Shown piece after piece: positions 46,329 to 59,029 of a stretch of DNA of 64,000 nucleotides. Source of the DNA: Cymbidium sinense. Lineage: Eukaryota; Streptophyta; Magnoliopsida; Asparagales; Orchidaceae. Each line of letters starts with the position of its first letter. Position 1 is the first letter of the stretch. Both the position numbers and the translations under genes were made by a program. Location: the NCBI GenBank assembly GCA_021442155.1, contig CM038214.1:318773001-318837000 (forward strand). Direction: 5' to 3'. A model generated the notes under the pieces. That model was not told the origin of the DNA. It made no database searches and saw only the letters and a program-made list of their open reading frames with translations.

Positions 46329-47530
46329 CTAGTTCAACTGACGGGCTTGGGACTTTTCTTGAGGTAATTTGCCTTTATTTACATAATCCATAAATGGTTT
46401 CCTCCAATTTAACTCATCATCCTTTTTAGCAATGGAAACCTCCCTTTCAAGAAAGTACTTTTTGATGAATTCAATATAAATAAGGGAAAAGAGCTTGGGA
46501 TTTATAACCTTCTTGGGTTTGATCAATCTATTTTGGACATTTATTGGTATGGACTCATCCTCCGGACATGCCAACTCCTTGGTAAGCTTGGCTAAAGCAT
46601 ACACTATGACATTCTCTCCTCGAGGAATCTTAGAAATGATAACCTCAAGGATTTGGGCCAACAACTCCATGGTGTAGTTGTCGTAGTGATGGAGCTTGGG
46701 CTTTATAACTTTATATGACCCAACATTTTGGTTGATAACTAACTGGGAATCCCCAAAGATGTTGATGCGCTCTAGATGCTTAGAGTAATGAATAACTCTA
46801 GACTGAAAATCAGAGGCTTATATTCGGCTTCGTTGTTGGTGCAAGGATTGGGCAAAAGATATATGAATCTTATCACATTGCGGTCTGGAGTTAAGAGAAC
46901 TATTCCTACCCCTGCCTTCCATAGAATAGTAGATTATGGTTCTTCTCCTCTTCGATAGGAAGCTGCACCATCAAAGTACATCTCTCAATGGTGAATGGTA
47001 GTATCCCCTAAGTTTATGATTTGTTCATCGGGGATATTATCACTAAACGGAGAGTCAGTAGAAAGTAGTTGTGCTACTAAGAAATCTACTAGCCCTTGTC
47101 CTTTCACCGCACGAAGGGGTACGAAGGTAATGTCAAACTGTGAGAGGATCATGGACCATCATGCCAATCATCTGGATAGCGTCAGCCATGTCATGGGATA
47201 CTGTAGTGGATTGATGATAGAGATTAAGTTCACCTTATGAGGAAGCATGTAGTGTTGTAGCTTTTGGGATGCAAAGCTTAAAGCTAGGAAATGCTTCTCA
47301 ATTGGTGGATAATTAGCCTCAATAAAGATAGATGATGGCTGAGACAGTAGAGTTCATTTTCCTTCCCTTCATCATTGGCTTGGGCCAACAAAGCATCGAC
47401 GAAGTCATCTAATGAAGCAGTGTAAAGTATGAGCCGCGTGCCCAGGATAGGGGCTGCTAGAATCGATGGCATCATCAGGTAATGCTTGATGTCTTCGAAG
47501 GCATGCTCACACTTATTATCCCACTTAAAC
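46329..47530 (-). pseudogene. Dual RNase H region (element B)
   Basis: Two RNase H-type domains follow RT on the - strand. The first (about 47,020-47,530) has LILYTASLDDFVDALLAQ, as in the usual Ty3/gypsy RNase H. The second (about 46,600-46,985) has YFDGAASY, GVGIVLL, TNNEAEYKPLIFSLEL and NIFGDSQLVINQ, the pattern of the extra, archaeal-type RNase H of the Tat lineage. Three acidic residues are in place (YFDG, NEAEY, GDSQ), but the fourth, in the ADALAK motif, is Tyr (VYALAKL). The tail, with KKYFLEREVSIAKKDDELNW, runs to 46,329. RNase H removes the RNA strand and processes primers. The second domain is why I assign the lineage with confidence. Confidence 0.88.
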
Positions 47531-48495
47531 TTGGCATCCTTTTTGACTAGTGCTTAGAATGGCTAACATCTTCTTGATAAATTGGATATAATGCATCTTA
47601 TCGACTCCAACCGCCTTTGGAATGATCTGAATTGAGTTAAACTTTTAAGGGGTGGCATTTCTACTATCGTATTGATCTTTTTGGATCGATTTTGATTCTT
47701 TGGTGTTGGACAACAAATCCATGGAATTTTCTTGAAGCTACTCTGAATGCACACTCTAGAGGGTTCATTTTGAGGTTAAATTGTCTTAACTATTCAAAAA
47801 CTACTTTTAAGTCAAAAAGATGGTCTTCCTTTTCTATACTTTTGACCAAGAGATCATCGACATAGCACTCAACTTGATGATGAATGAGTTTGTCAAAGAT
47901 TAGAGTCATAGCCTCCCTATGGTATATAGCACTAACATTTTTAAGGCTTTAAGGCATGACCTTATAGCAACATATTCTGATCGGGCTTCTAAAAGCAGTC
48001 TTTCTTTCATTTTCATGGGACATATTTATTTGGTTATATCCATATGAGCCATCCATGAAAGAGAAAACTGTATGAGATGAGGTAATGTCCACCATCAGGT
48101 CCAAAATTGGTAGTGGAATTCTTCTTTTGGACAAGACTTATTGAAATCCCTAAAATCAATGCATATGTGACTTTTGACCATTTTTTTTCTTAACTAGGAT
48201 GATCTTGGCTAACCAGGTAGGGTATTTATCTTCCTTGATGAAGCCAGCACCGATAAGTTTCTTGACTTTAGAAATGACCTATTATTCTATGTTTAATAGC
48301 ATGTGTCTAGGAGCTTGCTTGATAGGGTTAGTAATAGGCACATTTGATAGTTTATGGACTACTACGTCAAGAGCCAATCTAGGAATCTCTTCATAACTCC
48401 ATGCAAAGCAGTCCTTAAACTCATTCAATAGCTTAACTAAGTTATTGGTTTCAATTTCATTTAATGAAGAACTGTATGTCGGGCGTGAATCTTCT
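47531..48495 (-). pseudogene. Reverse transcriptase remnant with intact YVDD (element B)
   Basis: On the - strand: a pre-RT segment LLNEFKDCFAWSYEEI (about 48,380-48,440), RRIPLPILDLMVDITSSHTVF (47,949-48,134), FMDGSYGYNQINMSHENER, and HQVECYVDDLLVKS with YVDD at 47,853-47,864. Thumb and connection remnants follow down to 47,531, including EMPPLKSLTQFRSFQ. Several frameshifts and stops separate these parts. Unlike element A the catalytic Asp pair is unchanged, so B and A decayed independently. Confidence 0.88.
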
Positions 48496-49777
48496 TCAAT
48501 TCCTAAGTTGATTTCCTTGAGCTCATCGATGGTTGACTTGATCTATTCTTTGAACTCTAACGATGCATCTATGACTTCAAAATCATATGGATCATCTGAA
48601 GTTTCTAAGCATAGCTCTTTATATGATTTAATGTGATTTTATAAGAACCTATCAAATTTCAAATGATTGGTGATGACTAAGCAGTAATCATCATCATCTA
48701 TGGGCCCATTATACTGAATCCTTGTCCTAGTCTTGATTGAGAGCTTTTGCATTTGTTCTTCCATATTTTTTGATGTAGTCTGACTTGTGCTTTGACCAAG
48801 AGTGTGGGATTAACCCTTTCTTTGCTAAATTATGAACACAAGGTAAGTATCAATCAAAAGGTAATTCAATTAAATCTTTATATGAATCATCCTCAAGTTC
48901 TACATCAACTTTTTGACTTGAGGATGATGCTCCCAGAAAGAACCTCTGAGTCTTCAGACCTATGGATGACTTAGGGGCTTCCTTAACTACCAAACCCTTA
49001 ACTTTTTGAGCAGAAAGTGAGGTTAGAGCTATGGTTTCCAACTTATGCCTAAATATTTCATGTATAGACTTAGATACACTTATGCTTAGATTTGGAGCCT
49101 GGACTTCATAAATTTCTGGCTCAAGTGTCAAATCCAAGGGAATCTACTACTAAGAAGAGTTGGATGGTATGCTAACTATATAAGAATCATCCTATCAACT
49201 AGATTCTAAGTCTATATGTATAGCAGGTGTACTCCTAGTAGCTGGGACAAATATTCTAATGAGTGGCCAATAAGGAGGTTTTCCACCCGAGGGACTGCCT
49301 CTGAACTGGCCTTTTCCTCTGTCTAGTGGAGGTCAGGTCATTTTACCCATATGTTTGAATGGAGTAATGAACTGTGGGTGGAATCTAATGTCAGGCTCCA
49401 CTTCCTCCTCCAAGTCTATTTCCACTCCCTTTTATTTTTTTTCTCTTTCTTTTTCTTTTTCTTTTTCTTATATTTTTAAACTTTGGCCTAGTTCACGAGA
49501 CTAGACTTGTTGATTTTGAGAGAGGTAGTAAGCCGTATTCTCATATATGTCAACCTTGTAAACTGTAAATGGCTTGAGATCTCCTTTGATATAGTAGACA
49601 ATCCCACCTCTCACAAACTTCATACACTGATGTAGAGCGGATGGAACTACGTTGTTCTCATGTATCCATGGTCTCCCAAGCAAAGCATTAAAAGATGTAT
49701 CGAAGTCTATAATGTGAAACGTGGCTTCAGTCTTTCAATCATCTATATCCAAGGGCAACACTATGGAGCCTAATGCC
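48496..49777 (-). pseudogene. Protease 3' half and linker (element B), cut at block X
   Basis: On the - strand from 49,777: ALGSIVLPLDIDD, then MLGRPWIHENNVVPSALHQC (49,501-49,683), KPFTVYKVDIYENTAYYL, then the lysine tract (polypyrimidine TTTTTC run at 49,437-49,470 on the + strand), an RG-rich segment, and SSSSQKVDVELEDDSYKDLIELPF (split by position at about 48,860-48,930). The catalytic D-x-G part and all gag are missing because the copy stops at 49,777, where block X begins in the opposite direction. Element A's equivalent of the break is about 2,757. Confidence 0.82.
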
Positions 49778-52700
49778 TGTTGACCTCACTTATGGAGTGC
49801 AGATTCAATCGTCCCATCTTAGACTTAGGAGTCTTCTAGACACAAAGACTTCTCTAGTCATAAGACACTTATAACAAGTAGGTAAACACTTAACCTAAGA
49901 CTAAAGATTTAGAAGGGTTAACTATAGGATTAAGTTATGCCTTAGGGATTAGGATAATCCACCTACCCTACAACCCAAATCCAATAAATGTTCACCATCT
50001 CAAACCAAACCTCAAGTTCAATTCAAACATCAAATTCAAATCCAAATCCAAACCCAAATTCTAAAACCAAAAAATTGAATCCCATGATCAAATCCAAACT
50101 TGAAACCCTTCCTATGTCATATGACCTATCCCCTGGACATAGCCAAATCTTAATCCAAATCAATTCAAAATCAAGTGAACAATGGCATATGAACTCCAAT
50201 TAACTTGAAATTTAGGCTAACCCACTTTTGGCTCATTTCAATCTACAAAAATTGAATCCAATGCCAAATGATCATTCTACCCTTGGGTTAAGGGCATTAC
50301 ATCAGACAAATCTCCCATGTAAGTGGTCATTTCTATTCCTTGGCCACTTGGTACTCTCCCAATGGTCCACCTAGGCACCTGGGACACTACCCAACATGAC
50401 CCAAGAGGTGGTTGGGTCTGCCATGTCCAATAGGAGGTGAAATCACCTTACCCTCCCCACTAGAGCATTTGAAACCCATAGGACACCCATGTTTTCTCCT
50501 TGGCAGCTACCTCCACAACTTCAACCAACAAAGCCGAGCCAACTCACCTCCTCCTTGCCACCCAAGACTCCTTGAGATGGTCGGACGTCCACGAGAAGCC
50601 AAACCTAATCCCACCATCTGATCAAGATGAAAGGGGGTATACACCCCCTCATTTCAACTCAAACACACACAAAAATAATTCCTCAAAGCCCTAGCTACCC
50701 AAGAGAAGATGCTAGAGCCATTCCCTAATCTCCTTAGCTCGTTCCTCGATCAAAAAATGCCATTCCCGTCTATCCCAAAATAAGACACTCCCATTTCCAA
50801 CCTAACTTCCTCAATTCTTCATCAAACTCAAATTAACTTTGCACACACCTTCCCTAGGCATCGTTGAGCAAGAATGAATCATCTCCCAAGCTTCCTGAGC
50901 AATGAAGGTGGGACTTCAATCAAAGTCGAGCTCCAAATCATTGGTTCTTGGCCTTTTGAGTGAACATTGAGGAATTGATCCAATTACTACTCAACAGGGC
51001 TTCATCTCTAGTAGATGAAGCTTCCTCAATTGTTCGAGCTATTGATCTTGAGCTCCTACGAGGTATGCTTCCAAAATTGATCCTTATGCCAAAATGGGTT
51101 AGAACCTTTTGAAGAAAACTTGCATCTTGTGTGATCTTGAACATTGGATCCCCTCTGATCGATGTCGTGAAGGTGTGGGACTCTTTTGGAGTTGATCCAA
51201 GCTTGGGTAAGCTCGAATCAAGTGAGCAATGGCTATCGGACTCCATTCTCCCTCACTCGAGTGACGTTAGATCATGCACCATCCATTCTACATGATCGAA
51301 ATGGATGGTCATGATTATATCTGCTAGATTGTTCTGATTTAATCCTATTAAGCTATGGGATTAATAGCAACCATCCGATCTTAGTTCGAATGGCGTATGA
51401 GAAATCACGTCCCCCGCCGCCACGTAGGCACTGAGTCGGATAAGTTTTAAGTAGCCAATCACGCGACGCCACATAGAAAGTGTGCTGCATCAGCACACCA
51501 TGTGGCACCAATAGGATTAGGCTTTAATTAGGCTTAATTAGTCTTTTTTAATGACTGAAACTTTTAAAAATCATAAAAAATGATAGAGAAATACAAAAAT
51601 TTCAAATAAATACTCAATTTAAAGGTATTTTAGAAGAGAATTAATTAAAAATGATCTTAACTATTTTTGAATAGTAATTAAGATTTAAATATAAAAATAA
51701 TTAGCTTAATTACTTTTTAATTACTTAAGCAATTAATCCCAAAATTTATGGGTTAATTTAATGGGATGACATCTGCCTCCCATGATTTTCTTGGGATTTA
51801 TTGCTCACTTAATTAAAAAAATTGACTAATTAAACCTTAACTACTCTTTAAGTTAATTAATGATTAATTAATCTATTGAATAGTAACAAATTAGTTAATT
51901 AAGTTTATTTATCATTGTTTAACAGTAAGTGAACTAAGGAATAAGGTTGGGGCCCTTTTCCCTAAGTTCATTTCACCCTTTTTTAAATGGAAATTAACTA
52001 AGATTTAACTAATTAATTAAATCACTTAATCAAATTGAAATAATAATCACATCGGACCTTAATTAATTAAATCATGGGGTAGATCTTTGGGTGTTTAATA
52101 ACTTAAAAGAGTTTAATGAAATTAAGGTTAGTCCACATGTGTGGGAAAACCATAAGAGTAATTAATTAACTCCCTTAATCTAATTAACTATTAATCATGA
52201 GCCAATTTCCTTAGGCCCCTTTTAATTCCTAGGATCATTGCAAGTTTATTTTCCATGCATATCATGTTGGCTCGTAATTATTTAGTTAATTACTTTAAGG
52301 TGACATAGGTAAGGGTAATTAATTCATCAAATTAAGGGTTCAACTTAATTAACACATAAATAAACTTAGTTACATTTCCTAAAATTAAATCAAATAACTA
52401 ATGTGGGAATGGGTTTAAAACAACAAGTGATGATTTCTCTTCTTATTTTTAAATCAAATCAAATCCAAAACTTAAATAATAAAGAAGCTTTGGTTTGCTT
52501 TAAATAATCTTATTTGATTTGATTATCCTTAAGAACTAGTTTTGTTCAATGAATCACTTGCTAATATTTGATTGTCCTTTCTCCAATCATGTTAAATTTG
52601 GTATGTCATTTGAATTCATGCATCCATCTTTTCAAAATCAAGTAAAATAAAATGGATTTCCTTTATGTAAGCTTGGATGTGTTGATTTAATTTAATATAT

Positions 52701-52976
52701 GTGTGGATATTATCACTATTAATTCCAAATATATATTTTAAAATCTCCTAAATGAATAATAATAATATATGTTATGATGCTAGTTATAAATAAATAAGAA
52801 ATACATGTGCTTATAGCTTAAGTGTATGAATATCGAGTTCTCTTTCCTCTATTCATGTGTTGATTTATATAAGATTGAACAGTAAGGGGTATATAGTCTG
52901 GACATCCTGGGAACACGAGGCTTTAGCTAGCTCCAAGGAGGTCATTTGATTACCTCACTTCCCTGGTTTATTATTA
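49778..52976 (+). mobile_element. LTR-like block X (B copy), 3.2 kb
   Basis: Starts TGTTGACCTCA like the block at 9,011 and follows the same order of similar words: CCATCTTAGAC, then TTAGAAG(G/A)GTTA, then CTACCCTA. It lacks the four-unit array and most of the TTGACC-rich part. The 3' third (51,560-52,860) is AT-rich with many TTAATTAA words. The overall match to the A/D block is clear but diverged. It runs opposite to the adjoining protease, so it cannot be the LTR of B in its normal place. A nested insertion explains this best. It ends by joining the glycine-rich gene UTR scrap at 52,977, with no recognisable CA end. An open frame at 50,938-51,246 (- strand) has no recognised similarity. 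Confidence 0.55.
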
Positions 52977-53031
52977 GGTTGATGAAATCGAATAGAAGAA
53001 ATGTTGAATTTAAATTTTTTCTCTATTTAAA
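52977..53031 (+). pseudogene. Fragment G6: end of the glycine-rich protein gene 3' UTR
   Basis: GGTTGATGAAATCGAATAGA, then AGAAATGTTGAATTTAAAT and TTTTCTCTATTTAAAAAAAA match the last 55 bp of the 3' UTR in fragments G1-G5. The rest of that gene fragment is replaced by block X. It is followed, as in other copies, by CCCTAAA repeats. Confidence 0.85.
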
Positions 53032-53208
53032 AAAAACAAAAAAGCAAAAACCCTAAACCCTAGACTAAAACCTGAACCCTAAACCTAAAATGTAAACCCT
53101 AAACCCTAAACCTTAAACTCTAAACCCTTAACCCTAAAACCTACAACCCTACAACCCTACAACCTATAACCTACAACCTACAACCTACAACCCTACAACC
53201 TACAACCC
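53032..53208 (+). repeat. Telomere-like block ending in CCTACAA heptamers
   Basis: CCCTAAA repeats to about 53,135 change into a run of CCTACAA and CCCTACAA words (53,136-53,203), then return to CCCTAAA exactly where the duplicate unit starts (CCCTAAAGATAGG). Confidence 0.88.
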
Positions 53209-54430
53209 TAAAGATAGGATGTCTTCTTGGGAAAAGGTACTGCTAGGGGTGTCCTCCTAATCCACAAGTGAATATATATTTTATCTATATGTTTGCAGGG
53301 ACCCTGTTAGTGTGCAAGGGACCACACTGAGAAGGGGCTATATCATCCTTGGCCTATCTTAGATTTACTAGACCAAGGGAGAATCTGCACATCCACAAGA
53401 TGGATTCTCCAACCACAGGGGTGGTTACTAGGAAAGGGGATATGTCCAATCCAATAGTAACTCGGGTAGTGTCTAAATGGGGTCGCAAAGGATGTGATCC
53501 ACATATAGTACCCATAAGGGAGGTGCTGCTAGGGGCAATATCTTGAGCCCTAGAAAAGAAAGCCTATATGTGTACGATGGCCAACTTAAGGAGAAAGCAT
53601 AATAGACTTACATCTTCAATGAGTGGTGTATCCTAAGGTGCGATAACTAACCAACTTAAGGTGTATCTGTCAACATGAGTGGTGTATTCATCAGCATAGT
53701 GAGAACCAACCAACCTAAGGTGCCCATCAATGTGCAATGATCAATCTAGAAAGAAAGCATGTAGGCTTATAAATTTCCAAGCAGAACTGATCATCGGGAT
53801 AGCCTGTCATTGGTGGGACAAATGTTATCTGACCTAGAGCGACTACTAAGCGGGGAGCCCCGAGGAAGGACTAGACCCAAACTTGAAGCAGTGAGGAGGG
53901 AAGGCACCGCTAGGGGACTTATCCTAAACCTCGAATATACTTGACCCAGTCAGTGCATGAAGGCTAATCCAAGAAGAAAGCGTAGCAGACTCACATGCTC
54001 TTAAATGAAGCCAACATGAGGTAGCTTACCAGCCACGCAGTAAGGCCTACAAATATAACAAGATGCTTGTTGGTATGCGGTGCCCAAGTAAGAAAGGAAA
54101 GTGTAGCATACTTACATCCTCCAAAGCAAAAAAACCACTAGTGTGATGCACTAGGTAGACGGTACTGCACTAAAGCAACATCGAGTGAGTGCCACTAGGG
54201 GCATTATCTCAACTTAGAGTATCTCGAGACAAAATATATGTGTTTATTTTATATGTTTGTGTATAGTTTGTGTTTGTGTTGTGTCGATGAAGGATAGGAC
54301 GTCGTTCATGTTTTTTACACCTACCCTAAACACTTAGTGGCAGATTCACAAATAAGAATTCTTTCAACATGAAAGAGATGGAATTCAAAATGGAATTTTT
54401 ATTGATGATTATTATTTTAAAACATGATTT
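53209..54430 (-). repeat. Partial 3' non-coding region of element C
   Basis: Copy of 44,007-45,249; the part matching 42,655-44,006 is missing because the duplication starts inside the region. It contains the same CACTGAGAAGGGGCTATATC marker. No coding signal. Confidence 0.8.
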
Positions 54431-55585
54431 ATAATATTTTTTAGTAGAGCCCATTGATTGGAAGCATTGGGCACTCTGCCTTATGATTAATAAGCTAATA
54501 AGATCCTCCTTGGTAGGACTTCTCTATGGAAAAATGCCCTTCCCAAGTGGATTCAAACTTTCCTCTCATCTTACGACGGGAAATAATTGATCTCCTTAGA
54601 AGTAAAATAAGCTCTCCTACTTGAAAAGCTATAGGATGAACTAACTTGTTGTGAGCCTGAATCATTTTAGCTTTGTATAACTAGAGGTATTTGCATGCCC
54701 GCAGTCATCTCTCCTCCAAACCTTTGAGCTCTTCTAGTCACAACTTAGCATTCTACTCTATTATAATCTTGCTACCCATAGCTATCCTTAATCATGGGAG
54801 TAGGACTTCTAATGGTAGAATGACTTCGAACCCATACACTAAGGAGAATGGAGTAGACTAAGTTGGAGATCTATATATGGTGAGGTAGGACCACAAGGCT
54901 TCAACTAACTACTCATGTCACTATCGCTTATTATTGTCGAGTATCTTTTTGAGTATTTGTATGAGAGTTTTGTTGAAGGCTTCGCTAAGCCGCCCTCGGG
55001 TAGTTGATGGTAGAATATCTTTAATCTATGATGTGTCTATAGGCAAAGTTGTTGATTTCAGTACTCTTGAATGTAGTATCATTATTAGATATAATTTATC
55101 GAGGCACTCCAAACCTATAAACTATATGGTTTCTAAAAAATTGGAGCACATGTTGAGTTGCGACCTCTTTGAGCAGAATCACCTTCTCCCATTTGGAAAA
55201 GTAGTTAATAGCAGTTAAGATGAACTGATGACCCTTGGAAGGAGGAGGATCAATCGGACCCACTATGTCGGTACCCTAATGCTCAAATGGCCATGAGGCC
55301 AACGTAGGATGTAGAATGTTTGGTGGTTGGTGTATGACCACACTGTATATTTGACATTGATGGCATCGCCTTACCATGTCAATGCAATCTTTGATCATCG
55401 ATGGCCATTAGTATCTTAGTCTCTTGATCTTGGCTTTCATCTTCTGATCAGAATGGTTTGCCCCACATAATCTTGAGTATACCTCGGTCATGATATTATG
55501 GGCTTTATGCTTGTCTAAATAACATAACCCGATATGATCGAAAGATCACTGATACAAGACATCATCCACAAGAGTGTATGAAAGT
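54431..55585 (-). pseudogene. Integrase remnant (element C)
   Basis: Duplicate of 45,250-46,320. It keeps a segment at 55,303-55,376, lost from B, whose - strand encodes part of the zinc-binding N-terminal side and the start of the core. The catalytic Glu region is damaged by two small deletions (near 54,982-54,995: CTTCGCTAAGCCGCCCTCGG against CTTCTGCTAAGCCGTTTGCC in B). Frameshifted and inactive. Confidence 0.8.
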
Positions 55586-55590
55586 GCTCT

Positions 55591-56800
55591 CTACTTCATC
55601 TGATAGGCTTGGGACTTTTCTTGAGGTAGTTTGCCTTTATTTAGATAATCAATGAATGGTTTCCTCCAATTTAACTCATCATCCTTTTTAGCAATGGAAA
55701 CCTCCCTTTCAAGAAAGTACTTTTTGATGAATTCAATATAAATAAGGGAAAAGAGCTTGGGATTTATAACCTTCTTGGGTTTGATCAATCTATTTTGGAC
55801 ATTTATTGGTATGGACTCATCCTCCAGACATGCCAACTCCTTGGTAAGCTTGGCTAAAGCATACACTATAGCATTCTCTCCTTGAGGAATCTTTGAAATG
55901 ATAACCTCAAGGATTTGGGCCAACAACTCCATGGTGTAGTTGTCGTAGTGATGGAACTTGGGCTTTATAACTTTATATGACCCAACATTTTGGTTGATAA
56001 CTAACTGAGAATCCCCAAAGATGTTGATGCGCTCTAGATGCTTAGAGTAATGAATAACTCTAGACTGAAAATCAGAGGCTTATATTCGGCTTCGTTGTTG
56101 GTGCAACGATTGGGCAGAAGATATATGAATCTTATCACATTACGGTCTGGAGTTAAGAGAACTATTCCTACCCCTGCCTTCCATAGAATAGTAGATTATG
56201 GTTCTTCTCCTCTTCGATAGGAAGCTGCACCATCAAAGTACATCTCTCAGTGGTGAATGGTAGTATCCCCTAAGTTTATGATTTGTTCATCGAGGGTATT
56301 ATCACTAAACGGAGAGTCAGTAGAAAGTAGTTGTTCTACTAAGAAATCTACTAGCCGTTGTCCTTTCACTGCACGAAGGGGTACGAAGGTAATGTCAAAC
56401 TGTGAGAGGATCATGGACCATCATGCCAATCATCTGGATAGCGTCAGCCATGTCATGAGATACTGTAGTGGATTGATGATAGAGATTAAGTTCACCTTAT
56501 GAGGAAGCATGTAGTGTTGTAGCTTTTGGGATGCAAAGCTTAAAGCTAGGCAATGCTTCTTAATTGGTGGATAATTAGCCTCAATAAAGATAGACGATGG
56601 CTGAGGTAGTAGAGTTCATTTTCCTTCCCTTCATCATTGGCTTGGGCCAACAAAGCACCGACGAAGTCATCTAATGAAGCAGTGTGAAGTATGAGCGGCG
56701 TGCCTAGGATAGGGGCTGCTAGAATCGATGGAATCATCAGGTAATGCTTGATGTCTTCGAAGGCATGCTCACACTTATTATCCCACTTAAACTTGGCATC
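55591..56800 (-). pseudogene. Dual RNase H region (element C)
   Basis: Duplicate of 46,329-47,530 with the same motifs: LILHTASLDDFVGALLAQ (near 56,640-56,700) in the first domain, and YFDGAASY, NNEAEY and GDSQL in the second. The fourth acidic residue is Tyr here as in B (VYALAKL), so that change is older than the duplication. Residue Gly in FVGALL, where B has Asp, shows that B changed afterwards or the reverse. Confidence 0.86.
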
Positions 56801-57745
56801 CTTTTGACTAGAGAATGGCTAACATTTTCTTGATAAATTGGATATAATGCATCTTATAGACTCCAACCCTTGGAATGATCTCAATTGAGTTAAACTTTTA
56901 AGGGTGGCATTTCTACTATTGATCTTTTCTGGATCGATTTTGATTCTTTGGTGTTGGACAACAAATCCATGGAATTTTCTTGAAGCTACTCTGAATGCAC
57001 ACTCTAGAGGGTTCATTTTGAGGTTAAATTGTCTTAACTATTCAAAAACTACTTTTAAGTCAAAAAGATGGTCTTCCTTTTCTATACTTTTGACCACGAG
57101 ATCATCGACATAGCACTCAACTTGATGACGAATGAGTTTGTCGAAGATTAGAGTCATAGCCTCCCTATGGTATATAGCACTAACATTTTTAAGGCTTTAA
57201 GGCATGACCTTATAGAAACATATTGTGATCAGGCTTCTAAAAGCAATATTTCTTTCATTTTCATGGGACATATTTATTTGGTTATATCCATATGAGCCAT
57301 CCATGAAAGAGAAAACTGTATGAGATGAGGTAATGTCCACCATCAGGTCCAAAATTGGTAGTGGAATTCTTCTTTTGGACATGCCTTATTTAAATCCCTA
57401 AAAGCAGCGCATATGTGACTTTTGACCTTTTTTTTCTTAACTGGGATGATCCTGGCTAACCAGGTAGGGTATTTTTCTTCCTTGATGAAGCCAGCACCAA
57501 TCAGTTTCTTGACTTTAGAAATGACCTATTATTCTATGTCTAATAGCATGTGTCTAGGAGCTTGCTTGATAGGGTTAGCAATAGGCACATTTGATAGTTT
57601 ATGGACTACTACGTCAAGAGCCAATCCAGGAATCTCTTCATAACTCCATGCAAAGCAGTCCTTAAACTCATTCAATAGCTTAACTAAGTTATTGGTTTCA
57701 ATTTCATTTAATGAAGAACTGATGTATGTCGGGCGTGGATCTTCT
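56801..57745 (-). pseudogene. Reverse transcriptase remnant with intact YVDD (element C)
   Basis: Duplicate of 47,531-48,495. YVDD is at 57,101-57,112 within CYVDDLVVKS. FMDGSYGYNQINMSHENER lies at 57,240-57,310. The stretch 56,819-57,016 encodes MNPLECAFRVASRKFHGFVV, the part after the catalytic loop. Small deletions near 56,870 and 56,920 break the frame relative to B. Confidence 0.86.
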
Positions 57746-59029
57746 TCAATTCCTAAGTTGATTTCCTTGAGCTCATCGATGGTTGACTTGATCTATTCTT
57801 TGAACTCTAACGATGTATCTTTGACTTCAAAATCATATGGATCATCTGAAGTTTCTAAGCATAGCTCCTTATATGATTTAATGTAATTTTACAAGAACCT
57901 TTCAAATTTCAATTCATTGGTGATGACTAAGCAGTAATCATCATCATCTACGGGGCCTATTATACTGAATCCTAGTCCTAGTCTTGATTGAGAGCTTTTG
58001 CATTTGTTCTTCCATATTTTTTTGAAGTAGTCTGACTTGTGCTTTGACCAAGAGTGTGGGATTAACCCTTTCTTTGCTAAATTATGAACACAAGGTAAGT
58101 ATCAATCAAAAGGTAATTCAATTAAATCTTTATATGAATCATCCTCAAGTTCTACATCAACTTTTTGACTTGAGGATGATGCTCCCAGAAAGAACCTCTG
58201 AGTCATCACAGCTATGGATGACTTAGGGGCTTCCTTAACTACCAAACCCATAACTTTTTGAGCAGAAAGTGATGTTAGAGCTGTGGTTTCCAACTTATGC
58301 CTAACTAGTTTATGTATAGACTTAGATACACTTATGCTTAGATTTGGAGCCTGGACTTCATAACTTTCTAGCTCAAGTGTCACCTCCTAGGGAATCTACT
58401 ACTAAGAAGAGTTGGCTGGTATGCTAACTATATAAGAATCATCCTATCAACTAGATTCTAAGTCTATATGTATAGCAGGTGTACTCCTAGTAGCTGGGAT
58501 AACTATTCTAATGGGTGGCCAATAAGGAGGTTTTCCACCCAAGGGACTGCCTCTGAACTGGCCTCTTCCTCTGTCTGGTGGAGGTCAGGTCATTTTACCC
58601 ATATGTTTGAATGGAGTAATGAACTGTGGGTGGAATCTAATGTCAGGCTCCACTTCCTCCTCCAAGTCTATTTCCACTCCCTTTTATTTTTTTTCTCTTT
58701 CTTTTTCTTTTTCTTTTTCTTTTATTTTAAAACTTTGGCCTAGTTCAGGAGACTAGACTTGTTGATTTTGAGGGAGGTAGTAAGCCGTATTCTCATATAT
58801 GTTGACCTTGTAAACTGTAAATGGCTTGAGATCTCCTTTGACATAGTAGACAATCCCACCTCTCACAAACTTCATACACTGATGTAGAGTGGATGGAACT
58901 ACGTTGTTCTCATGTATCCATGGTCTCCCAAGCAAAGCATTAAAAGATGTATCGAAGTCTATAATGTGAAACGTGGCTTCAGTCTTTTAATCATCTATAT
59001 CCAAGGGCAACACTATGGAGCCTAATGCC
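57746..59029 (-). pseudogene. Protease 3' half and linker (element C), cut at block X
   Basis: Duplicate of 48,496-49,777: MLGRPWIHENNVVPSTLHQC at 58,753-58,935, lysine tract as a pyrimidine run at 58,683-58,722 on the + strand, and linker parts at 58,102-58,383 (SSSSQKVDVELEDDSYKDL). It stops at the same base as B where block X begins. Confidence 0.82.

Larger units (their letters stand above)
44007..53208 (+). repeat. Tandem duplication, unit 1 (9.2 kb)
   Basis: Sequence from CCCTAAAGATAGGATGTC (about 44,004) to the CCTACAA block at 53,208 is repeated directly in 53,209-62,345. Markers keep a nearly fixed offset: 44,147 to 53,349 (9,202), 46,776 to 56,038 (9,262), 49,501 to 58,753 (9,252). 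Small shifts come from indels, such as about 73 bp lost near 46,112. The two copies are very alike by eye. Unit 1 holds part of the 3' region and all of IN, RNase H, RT and protease of B, an X block, the 3' UTR scrap G6 and telomere-like repeats. Confidence 0.93.

Noticed and set aside
50412..50694. Overlapping Pro/Thr-rich frames, with copies at 59,477-59,766
   Set aside because: They sit in LTR-like block X, overlap in different frames, and are altered by indels between the two duplicate copies. No domain is recognised.
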